From positions 1-64,000 of the forward strand of contig NZ_JAFFQD010000009.1 in assembly GCF_016918565.1 (NCBI RefSeq): 64,000 nt of DNA. The letters are read 5' to 3'. The stretch is from Desulfogranum marinum (GTDB lineage: Bacteria > Desulfobacterota > Desulfobulbia > Desulfobulbales > Desulfobulbaceae). The stretch's first letter is position 1. The number at the start of each line of letters is the position of its first letter. The notes beneath the pieces were generated by a model that was not told the DNA's origin, did no database searches, and worked only from the letters and a program-made list of their open reading frames with translations. The position numbers were made by a program, and so were the translations under genes. Below, piece after piece: positions 1-8,164 of the stretch.

Positions 1-19
1 TGAAAAAATAACAGCGTCG

Positions 20-128
20 CTTCGCTCCGACCACCTGGCCAGTTTCACTGGAATAGGTGGCCGGAATCACGTGGACTGACTGGCCGGTTTCGACTGGAAT
101 GGGTGGCCGGATTCAGTGGAATACGCAC
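20..128. repeat. IS21-like terminal repeat remnant
   Basis: Two roughly 42-bp imperfect tandem units share the cores TGGCC(A/G)GTTTC, ACTGGAAT and GGTGGCCGGA. Multiple short repeats of this kind are typical of the ends of IS21-family elements. No istA or istB coding sequence is present inside the window, so the body of the element would have to lie to the left or be lost. The family assignment rests on recalled motif similarity only. Confidence 0.4.
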
Positions 129-407
129 TTTCTAGACATTGATGATCACAAGGCTTTGATTGCTCCTACTGACAGTAGGAAACATCGGAGTTGTTTAACC
201 TCCTAATTTTTACATTTTGCCTTATTCAAAATTATTATCATATTCTGGTGAGATACTTGCCGGCCGTTTTTCACAAGCGATACGACGTCTAAACGGCGTT
301 TATACTTAGCGTTACAACCGAATTTGTAACACATAGCAGGACAGCTTTTTCGTGATCGCCACAAGATTTCTCTTGTTCAAGGAAACGATCATTTGTTGGA
401 ATTTCTG

Positions 408-600
408 CGTTATCTTGCGAGAAAAAGAAGGGCTTGCGATTGGCGGATTTTGACCAGGAATTTCAGCTTTTGAAATACAGATCGTATGAGCATCATTGTC
501 ACAAAAACAGAAAAACAGTTTTTAAAAACCAACAACTCACAAAGCGGAATAAAAAAATCAGCCTGAAGATTAACCAGAGTCAAGCAAAGACCAGCCTCCC
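408..600 (+). pseudogene. REP-type (Y1) transposase C-terminal relic, copy 1
   Basis: This stretch is a diverged copy of 4668-4857. The shared translation includes a LARK-like segment, then GLRLxDxxQEFQLLKY and, after indels, a lysine-rich tail ending in KINQSQAK. The pattern (RNVAVYLARK, small helix-turn-helix with YSSVS, basic coiled tail) matches the DnaA-like C-terminal domain seen in some Y1_Tnp transposases associated with REP elements. At least two frameshifts separate the conserved blocks here, and the catalytic HUH/Tyr domain is absent, so it cannot be functional. Confidence 0.6.
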
Positions 601-654
601 CACTTTCTCCGGTGGTCGGGCTGTCGCTGCAAGGCAAGAGGAAGTAATATCCGG

Positions 655-916
655 ATTGTGGATTCCGACACATCATACCTGTCTTTGGAAAAGGATAAAA
701 CGGGATAATACGCCAGCGTATATGCAGTCTATTTGTGACACAATTTCTGAGGCAGATATCAAGTTGATCAGAGATACACTCCAAAGAGAACCGTTGACCG
801 GTAGGGAACTATTTCGCCAAGAAGTATCTCAGAGACGGGGTATCCGTATCTCAAATAAGGGGCCTGGGCAACCTAGAAAATCCAATAAACAATTCTGCCT
901 CCCTTTTCGAACGTGA
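655..916 (+). pseudogene. Second Y1 transposase C-terminal relic
   Basis: Reading in the frame that ends at 916, the sequence encodes a DTISEADIKLIRDTL segment followed by LTGRELFRQEVSQRRGIRIS and GPGQPRK. The arrangement 'IR...LTGxxxFxxEVxxRxGxRIxxxGxGxPRK' is the usual C-terminus of many IS200-like/REP-associated transposases, of a subtype different from the neighbouring fragment. There is no upstream catalytic domain. It is fused in frame to the preceding relic by chance decay. The identification is from family memory; a profile search would settle it. Confidence 0.5.
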
Positions 917-1031
917 AAATTATGAAAAATAGATATCACAGAATTTATATTTGTATATGGTATGCCCACGCCCTTCGCAAAAATATTTCATGAAAATATG
1001 AGGATTCAAGGCACGTAAAGTTTTTAATAGA

Positions 1032-1295
1032 ACCTAAATCCTGCAATTGGAAATTTCGGAGTCTACGCTACCTGCCGAAAATGTGAGGCACCGGAGGCGC
1101 AGACGTATAAAAATACTTCAAGCCTTCGGTAACATAGCAGATTTGGTAAAATTGCCGATCCCGAAGGGCGTTGAAGGTAAGAAAAAATAGGTTCACTCAA
1201 ACAGTGAATAGAATTTCAAATCAATTGTCTGCTCAATATGTTGTTTTTTAAAGTAGAATTTATTTTTTCTAACATTCGACGTGCAGGATTTAGGT
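1032..1295. mobile_element. 264-bp MITE-like inverted-repeat element
   Basis: The ends are perfect 14-bp inverted repeats: ACCTAAATCCTGCA at 1032-1045 and its reverse complement at 1282-1295. Inside is a second inverted pair, CTTCAAGCCTTCGG near 1118 and CCGAAGGGC-GTTGAAG near 1162, which could fold a long imperfect hairpin. No open reading frame of note is inside. It looks like a non-autonomous element, but no clear target-site duplication was seen. Confidence 0.55.
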
Positions 1296-1441
1296 AGTAA
1301 GTATACTACTCCAAAGAAACAATGCGAAAATAATGAAGTGTTGTGACCACAACTTTGTCACATAATTGTATTATCTTGGGATCGCTACCAGCTTCCCGGC
1401 GTTTTTTCCCTGGATATACAAGACATTAAGGGGCTGTTGAC

Positions 1442-3040
1442 ATGCAATTTCTCTTCGTTCTTTTACAATTAGGTGGTGGGTTGGCCATCTTCATGTTCAG
1501 CATCGGTATGCTGAGTAACACCCTGAAAAAAACCGCCAGTGCCCGTCTCAAATCCATTCTGCAGAAAGCAACAGGCAACCCTATAAAAGGAGCACTTACC
1601 GGTGCTCTGGTAACTTTTGTGGTGCAGAGTTCCAGTGTGACGGTCCTCTTGCTGCTTGGTCTTGTCAATGCAGGGATCATGAACCTCCGACAATCCATAT
1701 ATGTTATTCTTGGCTCGGAAATTGGTACAACTATCACTGCCCAGATAGTTGCGTTTAATGTGAAAATGTTTTTTTACCCGTTGATTATAACGGGATTTGC
1801 CATGAAGTCCGGCTGCTCAAAGGAAAAACTTATCAACGTCGGTGAAATATTCTTGTATCTTGGCATGATCTTCCTCTCCATGAAGATTATGACTGACGGT
1901 TCCTCGACGCTGAAAGATTACCCCTTGGTTATTCAGCTGCTGGTTGATTTTGGCGTTTATCCATTACTTGGTATAGTGGCTGGCGCTTTACTCACAGCCA
2001 TCACCAACAGCAGTTCAACAACCACAAGTCTGGTTATTGCCATGGGGATTGAGGGTGTCATTCCACTTAATTCAGGCATTGCGTTGGTCATAGGCGCAAA
2101 TATTGGCACCTGTGTGCTGGAGTTGATCGCAATCATAGGAACGAACATAGCTGCCAAGCGGACGGGAGTGGCCCAGTTTATTATAAACGTTTTTGGTGCC
2201 CTCATTTTTTTCCCATTTATTGAGCAGTTTGCAACATTGATATCCTATACCGCGACGGATACCGCTCGCCTCATTGCCAACGCCCATTCAATATTCAATA
2301 TTTCGGTCAGCCTCATCCTGCTGCCTTTTGTCGGGGTTTTGGTATCTGTTTTGAAGGTGCTAATACCTGGTAGAGAGGAGATTTCAGTATCGGGCCAGGG
2401 CCGTATTGAAGACAAGTTTCTTGCTGTTCCGGCACTAGCTTTGTACGAGGCTGAGCAGGAGGTTGTTCGAATGGCGTTCTTGGTTTCAGAATCGCTCAAA
2501 AACGCGAAAATGGCATTTTTTGAAAATGATGAGCATGCCATCAAACGTGTCGATCAAAGCGAACAGAATGTGGACATCCTTTATAGTAACATTTCCACTT
2601 ACCTTAATAAAATCAGTACGATTACGCTAAGTGAAAAAGACCGGACAACCAAGAGAGCGCTGTTGCACATAATACACGATCTGGAAAGAATATCGGATCT
2701 GGCTGAAAATATTGCTGGGTACAGTGTTCATGATAAATTTTATTTTTCGGATATCGCTAAAAAAGACCTGGCACATTTCTTTGATAATACTGTGCAAGTG
2801 TACAAAGCTGCTGCCAGTTCATTGAAAAAAAAGGGAGAAATTTTTGCGGGTGACATCCGTGCCATGGAGCATGAGGCAAGAGAGCTTAAATCAGCTTACA
2901 GAAACAAGTATATACTTACTTTGAGAGATCAGGAAGCCGGCCTCACTGTTGATGCAATGTACCCTGCTGTGCTGAAGGATGTAGGGAGAATAAGCGTACA
3001 TTCTAATACCTTTGCAGAACATGTTCTGAAGATAAGATGA
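1442..3040 (+). CDS. Na+/phosphate cotransporter family protein (NptA/YjbB type) with PhoU-like C-terminus
   Basis: The 532-residue protein has the two inverted Na_Pi_cotrans repeats of this inner-membrane family. Diagnostic motifs are QSSSVT (residues 62-67) with GSEIGTT (91-97) in the first half, and NSSSTTT (189-195) with GANIGT (218-223) in the second. Hydrophobic segments continue to about residue 320. The rest, from about 335, is soluble, helical and PhoU-like. Known members import phosphate with sodium, or may export it. The ATG at 1442 follows AAGGGG at a good distance. It stands alone, with glgC 200 bp downstream. Substrate is inferred from family, not shown. Confidence 0.88.
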   Translation: MQFLFVLLQLGGGLAIFMFSIGMLSNTLKKTASARLKSILQKATGNPIKGALTGALVTFVVQSSSVTVLLLLGLVNAGIMNLRQSIYVILGSEIGTTITAQIVAFNVKMFFYPLIITGFAMKSGCSKEKLINVGEIFLYLGMIFLSMKIMTDGSSTLKDYPLVIQLLVDFGVYPLLGIVAGALLTAITNSSSTTTSLVIAMGIEGVIPLNSGIALVIGANIGTCVLELIAIIGTNIAAKRTGVAQFIINVFGALIFFPFIEQFATLISYTATDTARLIANAHSIFNISVSLILLPFVGVLVSVLKVLIPGREEISVSGQGRIEDKFLAVPALALYEAEQEVVRMAFLVSESLKNAKMAFFENDEHAIKRVDQSEQNVDILYSNISTYLNKISTITLSEKDRTTKRALLHIIHDLERISDLAENIAGYSVHDKFYFSDIAKKDLAHFFDNTVQVYKAAASSLKKKGEIFAGDIRAMEHEARELKSAYRNKYILTLRDQEAGLTVDAMYPAVLKDVGRISVHSNTFAEHVLKIR

Positions 3041-3258
3041 GTGACATTGGAAGAAAAGGTAATAGAGGGGTATAGAGCCTGATAACAATTGACTGAAAAC
3101 ATGTTGATCAAAATTTTTCTTTTTTTCAGCTCTGATTTTAAACATTTGTGATAAGATGCGCGGTATATCGCTATCAACAGCAGCTTTATTTTTTTTACCA
3201 AAACCAAAATGGTAAGTATACATTATTGAGTCAATTTTTTCCATACAATCAGATTGTT

Positions 3259-4476
3259 ATGCAAAGTAAAACACTGACTTTTATACTGGCAGGAGGCGTG
3301 GGGTCCCGATTATTTCCTCTAACTTCGAAAAGATCAAAACCATCTGTCCCTTTTGGTGGTAAATATCGGATTATTGATTTCGCGCTGGCAAACTGCCTTC
3401 ACTCGGGACTACGTAGAATCCTGGTCCTCACCCAGTACAAATCTCATTCCCTAAATAAACATCTGCGTGACGGCTGGTCTATTTACAACCCCGAACTAGG
3501 AGAATATGTAACTGCAGTCCCTGCCCAGATGAATCGTGGCGACCACTGGTATCAGGGCACAGCTGATGCAATTTGCCAGAACCTTAATCTGCTTGAGCGC
3601 AGTGATGCACAATATACGCTAATTCTTTCCGGCGATCATATTTACCGAATGGACTATGAAGCGTTGCTGAAATCCCATAAAGAGCGAGGTGCGGATGTAA
3701 CACTCGCCTGCATGGAGGTTAGTGTTGAAAAAGCTACCGCCTTCGGGGTTATTGTGGCCAATAAAAATCTACAGGTTGTAGAATTTGAAGAAAAACCGAA
3801 AATCCCTACCCCGCTTCATGATGACCCGCAAAAATGTTTGGCCTCCATGGGTGTATATGTATTTTCCACCGAGTTGCTGAAAAATGTACTGACAGCAGAT
3901 CAACAAGACAAAAATTCGAAGCATGATTTTGGCCGAGATATTATACCAAAACTGCTCAAGGAATATTCTGTTCAAGCCTACAAATTCGGCAAGAAAAAGG
4001 GCCGAGTAACTCCCGACCGTTACTGGAGGGACGTTGGTACAATTGATGCCTATTACCAGGCAAACATGGATTTGCTCAAACCAATTCCTCCAATGAACCT
4101 GTATCAGCAGGATTGGCCCATTCGTACATATCAACCTCAGTCTCCACCAGCCAGAACAATTCCTGGAAGTTCAGGGACGAAAGATGTCTTTGTTAATTCA
4201 ATGTTGGCTAATGGTGTGGTCATCTCCGGAGGTACTGTCCTGCACTCCATCCTGTTTCACGACATCTATATCGATGATAAAGCAAGCATCGCCAAATCAA
4301 TACTTTTTGATGGTGTCCATGTGGGAGCTGGTGCAAAATTACGAAACTGCATCGTTGATAAAAATGTTCAAATCCCTGCCATGGAGCAAATTGGTTACAA
4401 TCTGGAACAGGACCAGCAACGATTTACCGTCTCAGAAAATGGAATCGTTGTCGTACCTGAAGGGTACACCTTTTAA
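3259..4476 (+). CDS. glgC: Glucose-1-phosphate adenylyltransferase
   Basis: GlgC makes ADP-glucose from glucose-1-phosphate and ATP, the committed step of bacterial glycogen synthesis. The 405-residue product carries the nucleotidyltransferase signature (LAGGVGSRLFPLTSKRSKP), the substrate loop HWYQGTADAI, the catalytic SGDHIYRMDY, and WRDVGTIDAYYQANMDL, followed by a C-terminal left-handed beta-helix. An upstream in-frame ATG at 3148 would add 37 residues unlike any GlgC, so the ATG at 3259, directly before the conserved TFILAGG strand, is preferred even though its ribosome site is weak. No other glycogen gene is adjacent. galU at 38 kb handles the related UDP-glucose route. Confidence 0.93.
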   Translation: MQSKTLTFILAGGVGSRLFPLTSKRSKPSVPFGGKYRIIDFALANCLHSGLRRILVLTQYKSHSLNKHLRDGWSIYNPELGEYVTAVPAQMNRGDHWYQGTADAICQNLNLLERSDAQYTLILSGDHIYRMDYEALLKSHKERGADVTLACMEVSVEKATAFGVIVANKNLQVVEFEEKPKIPTPLHDDPQKCLASMGVYVFSTELLKNVLTADQQDKNSKHDFGRDIIPKLLKEYSVQAYKFGKKKGRVTPDRYWRDVGTIDAYYQANMDLLKPIPPMNLYQQDWPIRTYQPQSPPARTIPGSSGTKDVFVNSMLANGVVISGGTVLHSILFHDIYIDDKASIAKSILFDGVHVGAGAKLRNCIVDKNVQIPAMEQIGYNLEQDQQRFTVSENGIVVVPEGYTF

Positions 4477-4484
4477 TAGGTGTC

Positions 4485-4921
4485 ATTGAATCGGTCAAGG
4501 CTACCTATCAGCAGCTTCAACATCAAAACGAAATACCTCAATCAAAGCCTTTGGCTCCGACAATATCCGCAAATAAATTTGCAGTATGCCAATGCTATGC
4601 TGTTGAGCCAGGGGAAAGAAAACAATCAAAGCGAGGTCAAGAGAATGAGCCTCGCAACGTGGCTGTATATCTTGCCAGAAAAAAAGCGGTTTGCGATTGA
4701 CGGATATCTGCCAAGAATTTCAACTTTTGAAATACAGCTCGGTGAGTAGTATTGTGACGAGAACAGAAAATCAGCTTTTGAAAAACAAACAACTCAAAAA
4801 GCGGATTAAAGAAATCAACCTGAAGATTGACAAGAGTCAAGCAAAGATCTGCCCCCCCATCCTCGTCCAAGCAGCGTGTTTTATGATGGCGCTTAGACGA
4901 TACTCATACATGGAGGACTGA
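4485..4921 (+). pseudogene. REP-type (Y1) transposase C-terminal relic, copy 2
   Basis: From 4485 the frame reads IESVKATYQQLQ, then EIPQSK, SKRGQENEPRNVAVYLARK. After an A7 run at 4679-4685 the frame must shift by one base to continue SGLRLTDICQEF, LLKYSSVSSIV and a basic helix ending KIDKSQAK. Together these form the DnaA-like C-terminal domain of a REP-associated Y1 transposase. Everything N-terminal, including the HUH and catalytic Tyr motifs, is missing because glgC ends 8 bp upstream. A programmed frameshift in the A7 run is conceivable for an ancestor, but this copy has no catalytic domain. Confidence 0.65.
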
Positions 4922-5962
4922 GTGAACAGGTCAGCAGCCCCACTGCTGCACATTGACGGCTCACAGGGTGAGGGAGGAGGTCAAGTGTTGCGCACTGCGC
5001 TTGCTTTGTCGTTGTGTCTTGGCCGACCTTTTCGGATGGTTAATATTCGCGCAGGTCGAAAGAAGCCAGGGCTCCGGCCACAGCATCTTACCGCTGTAAG
5101 GGCTGCGGCAGAAATAGGCCGGGCAAAGGTTGAGGGCGATCAACCGGCATCCCAGGAACTGTGCTTTCAACCAGGAAAACTAACACCGGGAAAGTATCAG
5201 TTTACCATGTTGACCGCAGGCAGCACTATTCTGGTTCTCCAGACTATCCTCCCAGCTCTGCTGACCGCTCAGGGTCCCTCGCGCCTGGTTCTGGAGGGGG
5301 GAACTCATAATCCCATGGCACCGCCCTTTGATTTTTTGGTGCATGCTTTTTTACCACTGCTTACACGAATGGGAGCCAAGGTAAAGACTCAACTTCTCCA
5401 GTATGGTTTCTATCCCGCCGGCGGGGGACGCATCCGGGTGGACATCGATCCGGTCGGCACACTCAAACCGTTGGATCTTACGGGCCGTGGGCGTCTGCGG
5501 GGTATAGAGGCTCGGGCGATCGTTTCCCGCTTACCCGAACATATCGCTCTGCGCGAATTGGATGTTATCGCCCGTGAACTCGATCTGGGCAAAGATTGTC
5601 TTTCGATGCAGGTTGAAACAGGTGCAAACAGTCCGGGTAATGTTGTTTGGGTTGCGGTGCACAGTGAACATGTTACCGAGGTGTTTACCGGTTTTGGTCG
5701 ACGCGGCGTACCGGCGGAAGCGGTTGCCGATGAAGTGGTGCAGGAGACACGTCGTTACCTCCAAGCCGGCAATGTAGCTGCAGCCGAATACCTAGCCGAC
5801 CAGCTGCTGCTTCCACTTGCCCTGGCTGGTAAAGGTTCTTTCACTACCGTGGAGCCCAGCCGGCATACACTAACTAATATAGAGGTCATACGACAATTTA
5901 CAGGCTGCAGGTTTAGGTGCCTGCCCATTGGCGAAGATGCCTGCCGCATTGGCCTTGGATAA
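4922..5962 (+). CDS. rtcA: RNA 3'-terminal phosphate cyclase
   Basis: RtcA converts RNA 3'-phosphate ends to 2',3'-cyclic phosphates using ATP, through a covalent RtcA-AMP intermediate on histidine. The 346-residue protein has the expected IDGSQGEGGGQVLRTALALS start, RAGRKKPGLRPQHL, GGTHNPMAPPFDF and the motif with the likely nucleophile, SRHTLTN (His315). The GTG start at 4922 is supported by GGAGG at 4912-4916. Unlike many rtcBA operons, no rtcB ligase or RtcR regulator is adjacent. The next gene is a PEBP-family protein 62 bp downstream and may be cotranscribed. Confidence 0.92.
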   Translation: MNRSAAPLLHIDGSQGEGGGQVLRTALALSLCLGRPFRMVNIRAGRKKPGLRPQHLTAVRAAAEIGRAKVEGDQPASQELCFQPGKLTPGKYQFTMLTAGSTILVLQTILPALLTAQGPSRLVLEGGTHNPMAPPFDFLVHAFLPLLTRMGAKVKTQLLQYGFYPAGGGRIRVDIDPVGTLKPLDLTGRGRLRGIEARAIVSRLPEHIALRELDVIARELDLGKDCLSMQVETGANSPGNVVWVAVHSEHVTEVFTGFGRRGVPAEAVADEVVQETRRYLQAGNVAAAEYLADQLLLPLALAGKGSFTTVEPSRHTLTNIEVIRQFTGCRFRCLPIGEDACRIGLG

Positions 5963-6024
5963 ATCGGACTCTAGGAAACGGACAGTCCGGTGCAATTCAT
6001 AATAGCTCAAGAGGAGGGAAAACC

Positions 6025-6501
6025 ATGTCTTTGGCAATATGTTCCAACAGTTTCAGGCATAACCATACGATTCCTGCGTCTCATACCTGTGACGGCAACG
6101 ATCTTTCCCCTCATCTGGCCTGGTCGGGTCTGCCGCGGGAGACCAAAAGCCTTGTCCTTATCGTTGACGATCCGGATGCACCTGATCCTGCCGCACCGAA
6201 AATGACCTGGGTCCACTGGCTTCTCTATAACATACCGGCCACGACCAGCAGCCTGCAGGAAGGGATCCAGGAACAAGATTTACCGCAAGGCATCCTACAT
6301 GGGCTGAATGACTGGAAACAGACTGGCTATGGTGGCCCTTGTCCACCGATCGGCTGCCATCGCTATTTTTTCAAGCTGTATGCCCTCGATACTTTGCTGC
6401 CTGACCTAGGCACCCCCGATAAACCTGCGCTCGAACAGGCCATGCAGGATCATATTCTCGCCAAAGCCCAACTGGTGGGGACATACGAACGTTCTCGTTA
6501 G
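6025..6501 (+). CDS. YbhB/YbcL family (PEBP, Raf-kinase-inhibitor-like) protein
   Basis: The 158-residue protein matches the bacterial phosphatidylethanolamine-binding-protein fold: CDGNDLSPHLAWSGLP, VDDPDAPDP, WVHWLLYNIP, GYGGPCPPIGCHRYFFKLYALD. The DPD and GPCPP/HRY motifs form the conserved anion pocket. There is no signal peptide, so it is cytoplasmic. The ATG at 6025 has a strong GAGGAGGG site; an open frame extends upstream into the end of rtcA, but that part is unlike the family. The biological role of bacterial PEBP proteins is not settled. Confidence 0.88.
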   Translation: MSLAICSNSFRHNHTIPASHTCDGNDLSPHLAWSGLPRETKSLVLIVDDPDAPDPAAPKMTWVHWLLYNIPATTSSLQEGIQEQDLPQGILHGLNDWKQTGYGGPCPPIGCHRYFFKLYALDTLLPDLGTPDKPALEQAMQDHILAKAQLVGTYERSR

Positions 6502-6589
6502 GGAGCAGGTACAAAGCTGTGCCGTTTGCAGCAACGAATCTTGGCAATATAACTAATCAGGCAACAGGGGCTCCCTACCAAAAAAATAT

Positions 6590-6735
6590 CTGATTACGTA
6601 CAAAACTCAGCCAATTATCTACCATACAGACAGGGGACTGATTTTATTTCTCTTTTAAATCCGGGAGACTGATCGAAGACTCCGTTCTGTCTCCCGAGTC
6701 CCAAAAAAAAATGGCTGAGTTTCATGGGTAATCAG
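6590..6735. mobile_element. 146-bp palindromic element (REP/MITE-like), copy A
   Basis: The ends pair as CTGATTAC-n4-AAAACTCAGCCA and TGGCTGAGTTT-n5-GTAATCAG. Inside, GGGACT and GGGAGAC on the left pair with GTCTCCC and AGTCCC on the right, so the element can form nested hairpins. Both sides are flanked by AAAAAATAT, which looks like a 9-bp target duplication. A second, truncated and diverged copy is at 20438-20546 on the other strand. The internal core resembles REP sequences mobilised by Y1 transposases, relics of which are at 0.4 and 4.5 kb, but flanking duplications argue for a DDE-type MITE. Confidence 0.6.
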
Positions 6736-6917
6736 AAAAAAATATTGCTAAATCTTTGTATTAAAAAACACCTGCATCCACTCAAAAATGTGATAGAATA
6801 GTATCATATAGCACCAATGGGAGTTGCGAGCTCAACAGGGACCATTTTGCCTGCGATCTGGTTCACCCTCTGAACTCTATGCTCCTGCAAATTAACCGTT
6901 GCCGGGGAGATGCGACC

Positions 6918-8162
6918 ATGACTCTTAAACTGGCATATTTCGAAATCAATGATATCGTTTTCGGCCAGGAAACCATCATAGACGGTTCAACACTGGTTAT
7001 TAACCGGGAGTCTCTGGAAAACACCCTGAAAACATCGGATAAACGGATAAGCGCCATTGGACTCCACACGGCCATGCCCGGAGATTCGACTCGGATACTC
7101 TGCGTGAAAGACGTCATTGAACCACGATGCAAGATTAAGGGTACCGAACTAGGGGTAGGCAATACCCATATCCTGAAAAATGTTGCGGTGGTGACCTGCG
7201 GGAAAATCGTTGGCTTCCAGGAGGGTATTATCGACATGAGCGGGCCTGGAGCTGCACATACTCCCTTCTCAGCAACACTCAATGTCGTTCTGGATATTCA
7301 GGTTGTACCTGGTTTATCCCCGCACGAGCATGAGGAGGTTGTTCGCCTAACCGGGCTGACGGCTGCGACTCTTCTCGCACAAACATCCACAAACAAGAAT
7401 CCGACCCGGGTAGAGACCTATCCGCCAATTGACCCAGCTGCCGTTCCTTCCAGTCTGCCGCGCATTGCTTATGTGTACATGCTGCTCAGCCAGGGACTGC
7501 TGCACGACACCTATGTGTTAGAAGAAAATGCCAAGCAGGGGCTCCCCCGCATCCTTGAACATACCCTCTTGCTAGATGGAGCAATTATCTCTGGAAACTG
7601 TGTCAGTGCCTGTGACAAAAACACCACCTACCACCACCAAAACAACCCGGTGCTGCGGGAACTGTTGCGGGAGCATCACAAGCGTCTTTCTTTGGTCGGC
7701 GTGGTGTTAACCAATGAGCCGATAAGCCTGGATGCCAAAAAGAAATCAGCGCAACAATCCGTTGAACTGGTACAGACACTCAAGGCGGATGGCGCTATTA
7801 TGAGCAAAGAGGGGTTTGGCAACCCGGATACCGACCAGATGTTACTCATCCGAGGATTGGAGGAAGCCGGCATTCCTACCGTTGCCCTGACCGATGAATT
7901 TGCCGGTGCCAACGGATGTTCGCAGTCGCTTGCAGATTCGACCCCCCAGGCAATTGCCATGGTTTCGGTTGGCAATGCCAATGAACGGATCCTCCTTTCT
8001 CCGCTGGAACAGTTGTTGGGTCCCATCAGCGACCTGACTAAGCTCGCTGGTGCCTACCCGCATAGCCTGCATGATGACGGCAGCATGGAAGTTGAGCTCC
8101 AGGCAATTATCGGCGCAACCAACGAACTCGGCTGGCAAACCTTACGATGTAGGGAGGTCTGA
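6918..8162 (+). CDS. grdE: Glycine/sarcosine/betaine reductase component B, alpha-beta precursor (GrdE type)
   Basis: Component B binds the amino-acid substrate of glycine reductase. GrdE-type precursors are cleaved beside an internal cysteine, producing a carbonyl (pyruvoyl-like) group that forms a Schiff base with the substrate. The 414-residue product contains the expected cleavage-region motif, GNCVSACDKNTTYHHQNNP (Cys228 and Cys232 are the candidates). The ATG at 6918 follows GGGGAGA; upstream residues of the open frame are not conserved. The stop is 2 bp before grdB, so the two are an operon. Glycine rather than sarcosine or betaine specificity is inferred from the tdh-kbl neighbours. 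Confidence 0.88.
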   Translation: MTLKLAYFEINDIVFGQETIIDGSTLVINRESLENTLKTSDKRISAIGLHTAMPGDSTRILCVKDVIEPRCKIKGTELGVGNTHILKNVAVVTCGKIVGFQEGIIDMSGPGAAHTPFSATLNVVLDIQVVPGLSPHEHEEVVRLTGLTAATLLAQTSTNKNPTRVETYPPIDPAAVPSSLPRIAYVYMLLSQGLLHDTYVLEENAKQGLPRILEHTLLLDGAIISGNCVSACDKNTTYHHQNNPVLRELLREHHKRLSLVGVVLTNEPISLDAKKKSAQQSVELVQTLKADGAIMSKEGFGNPDTDQMLLIRGLEEAGIPTVALTDEFAGANGCSQSLADSTPQAIAMVSVGNANERILLSPLEQLLGPISDLTKLAGAYPHSLHDDGSMEVELQAIIGATNELGWQTLRCREV

Positions 8163-8164
8163 GT

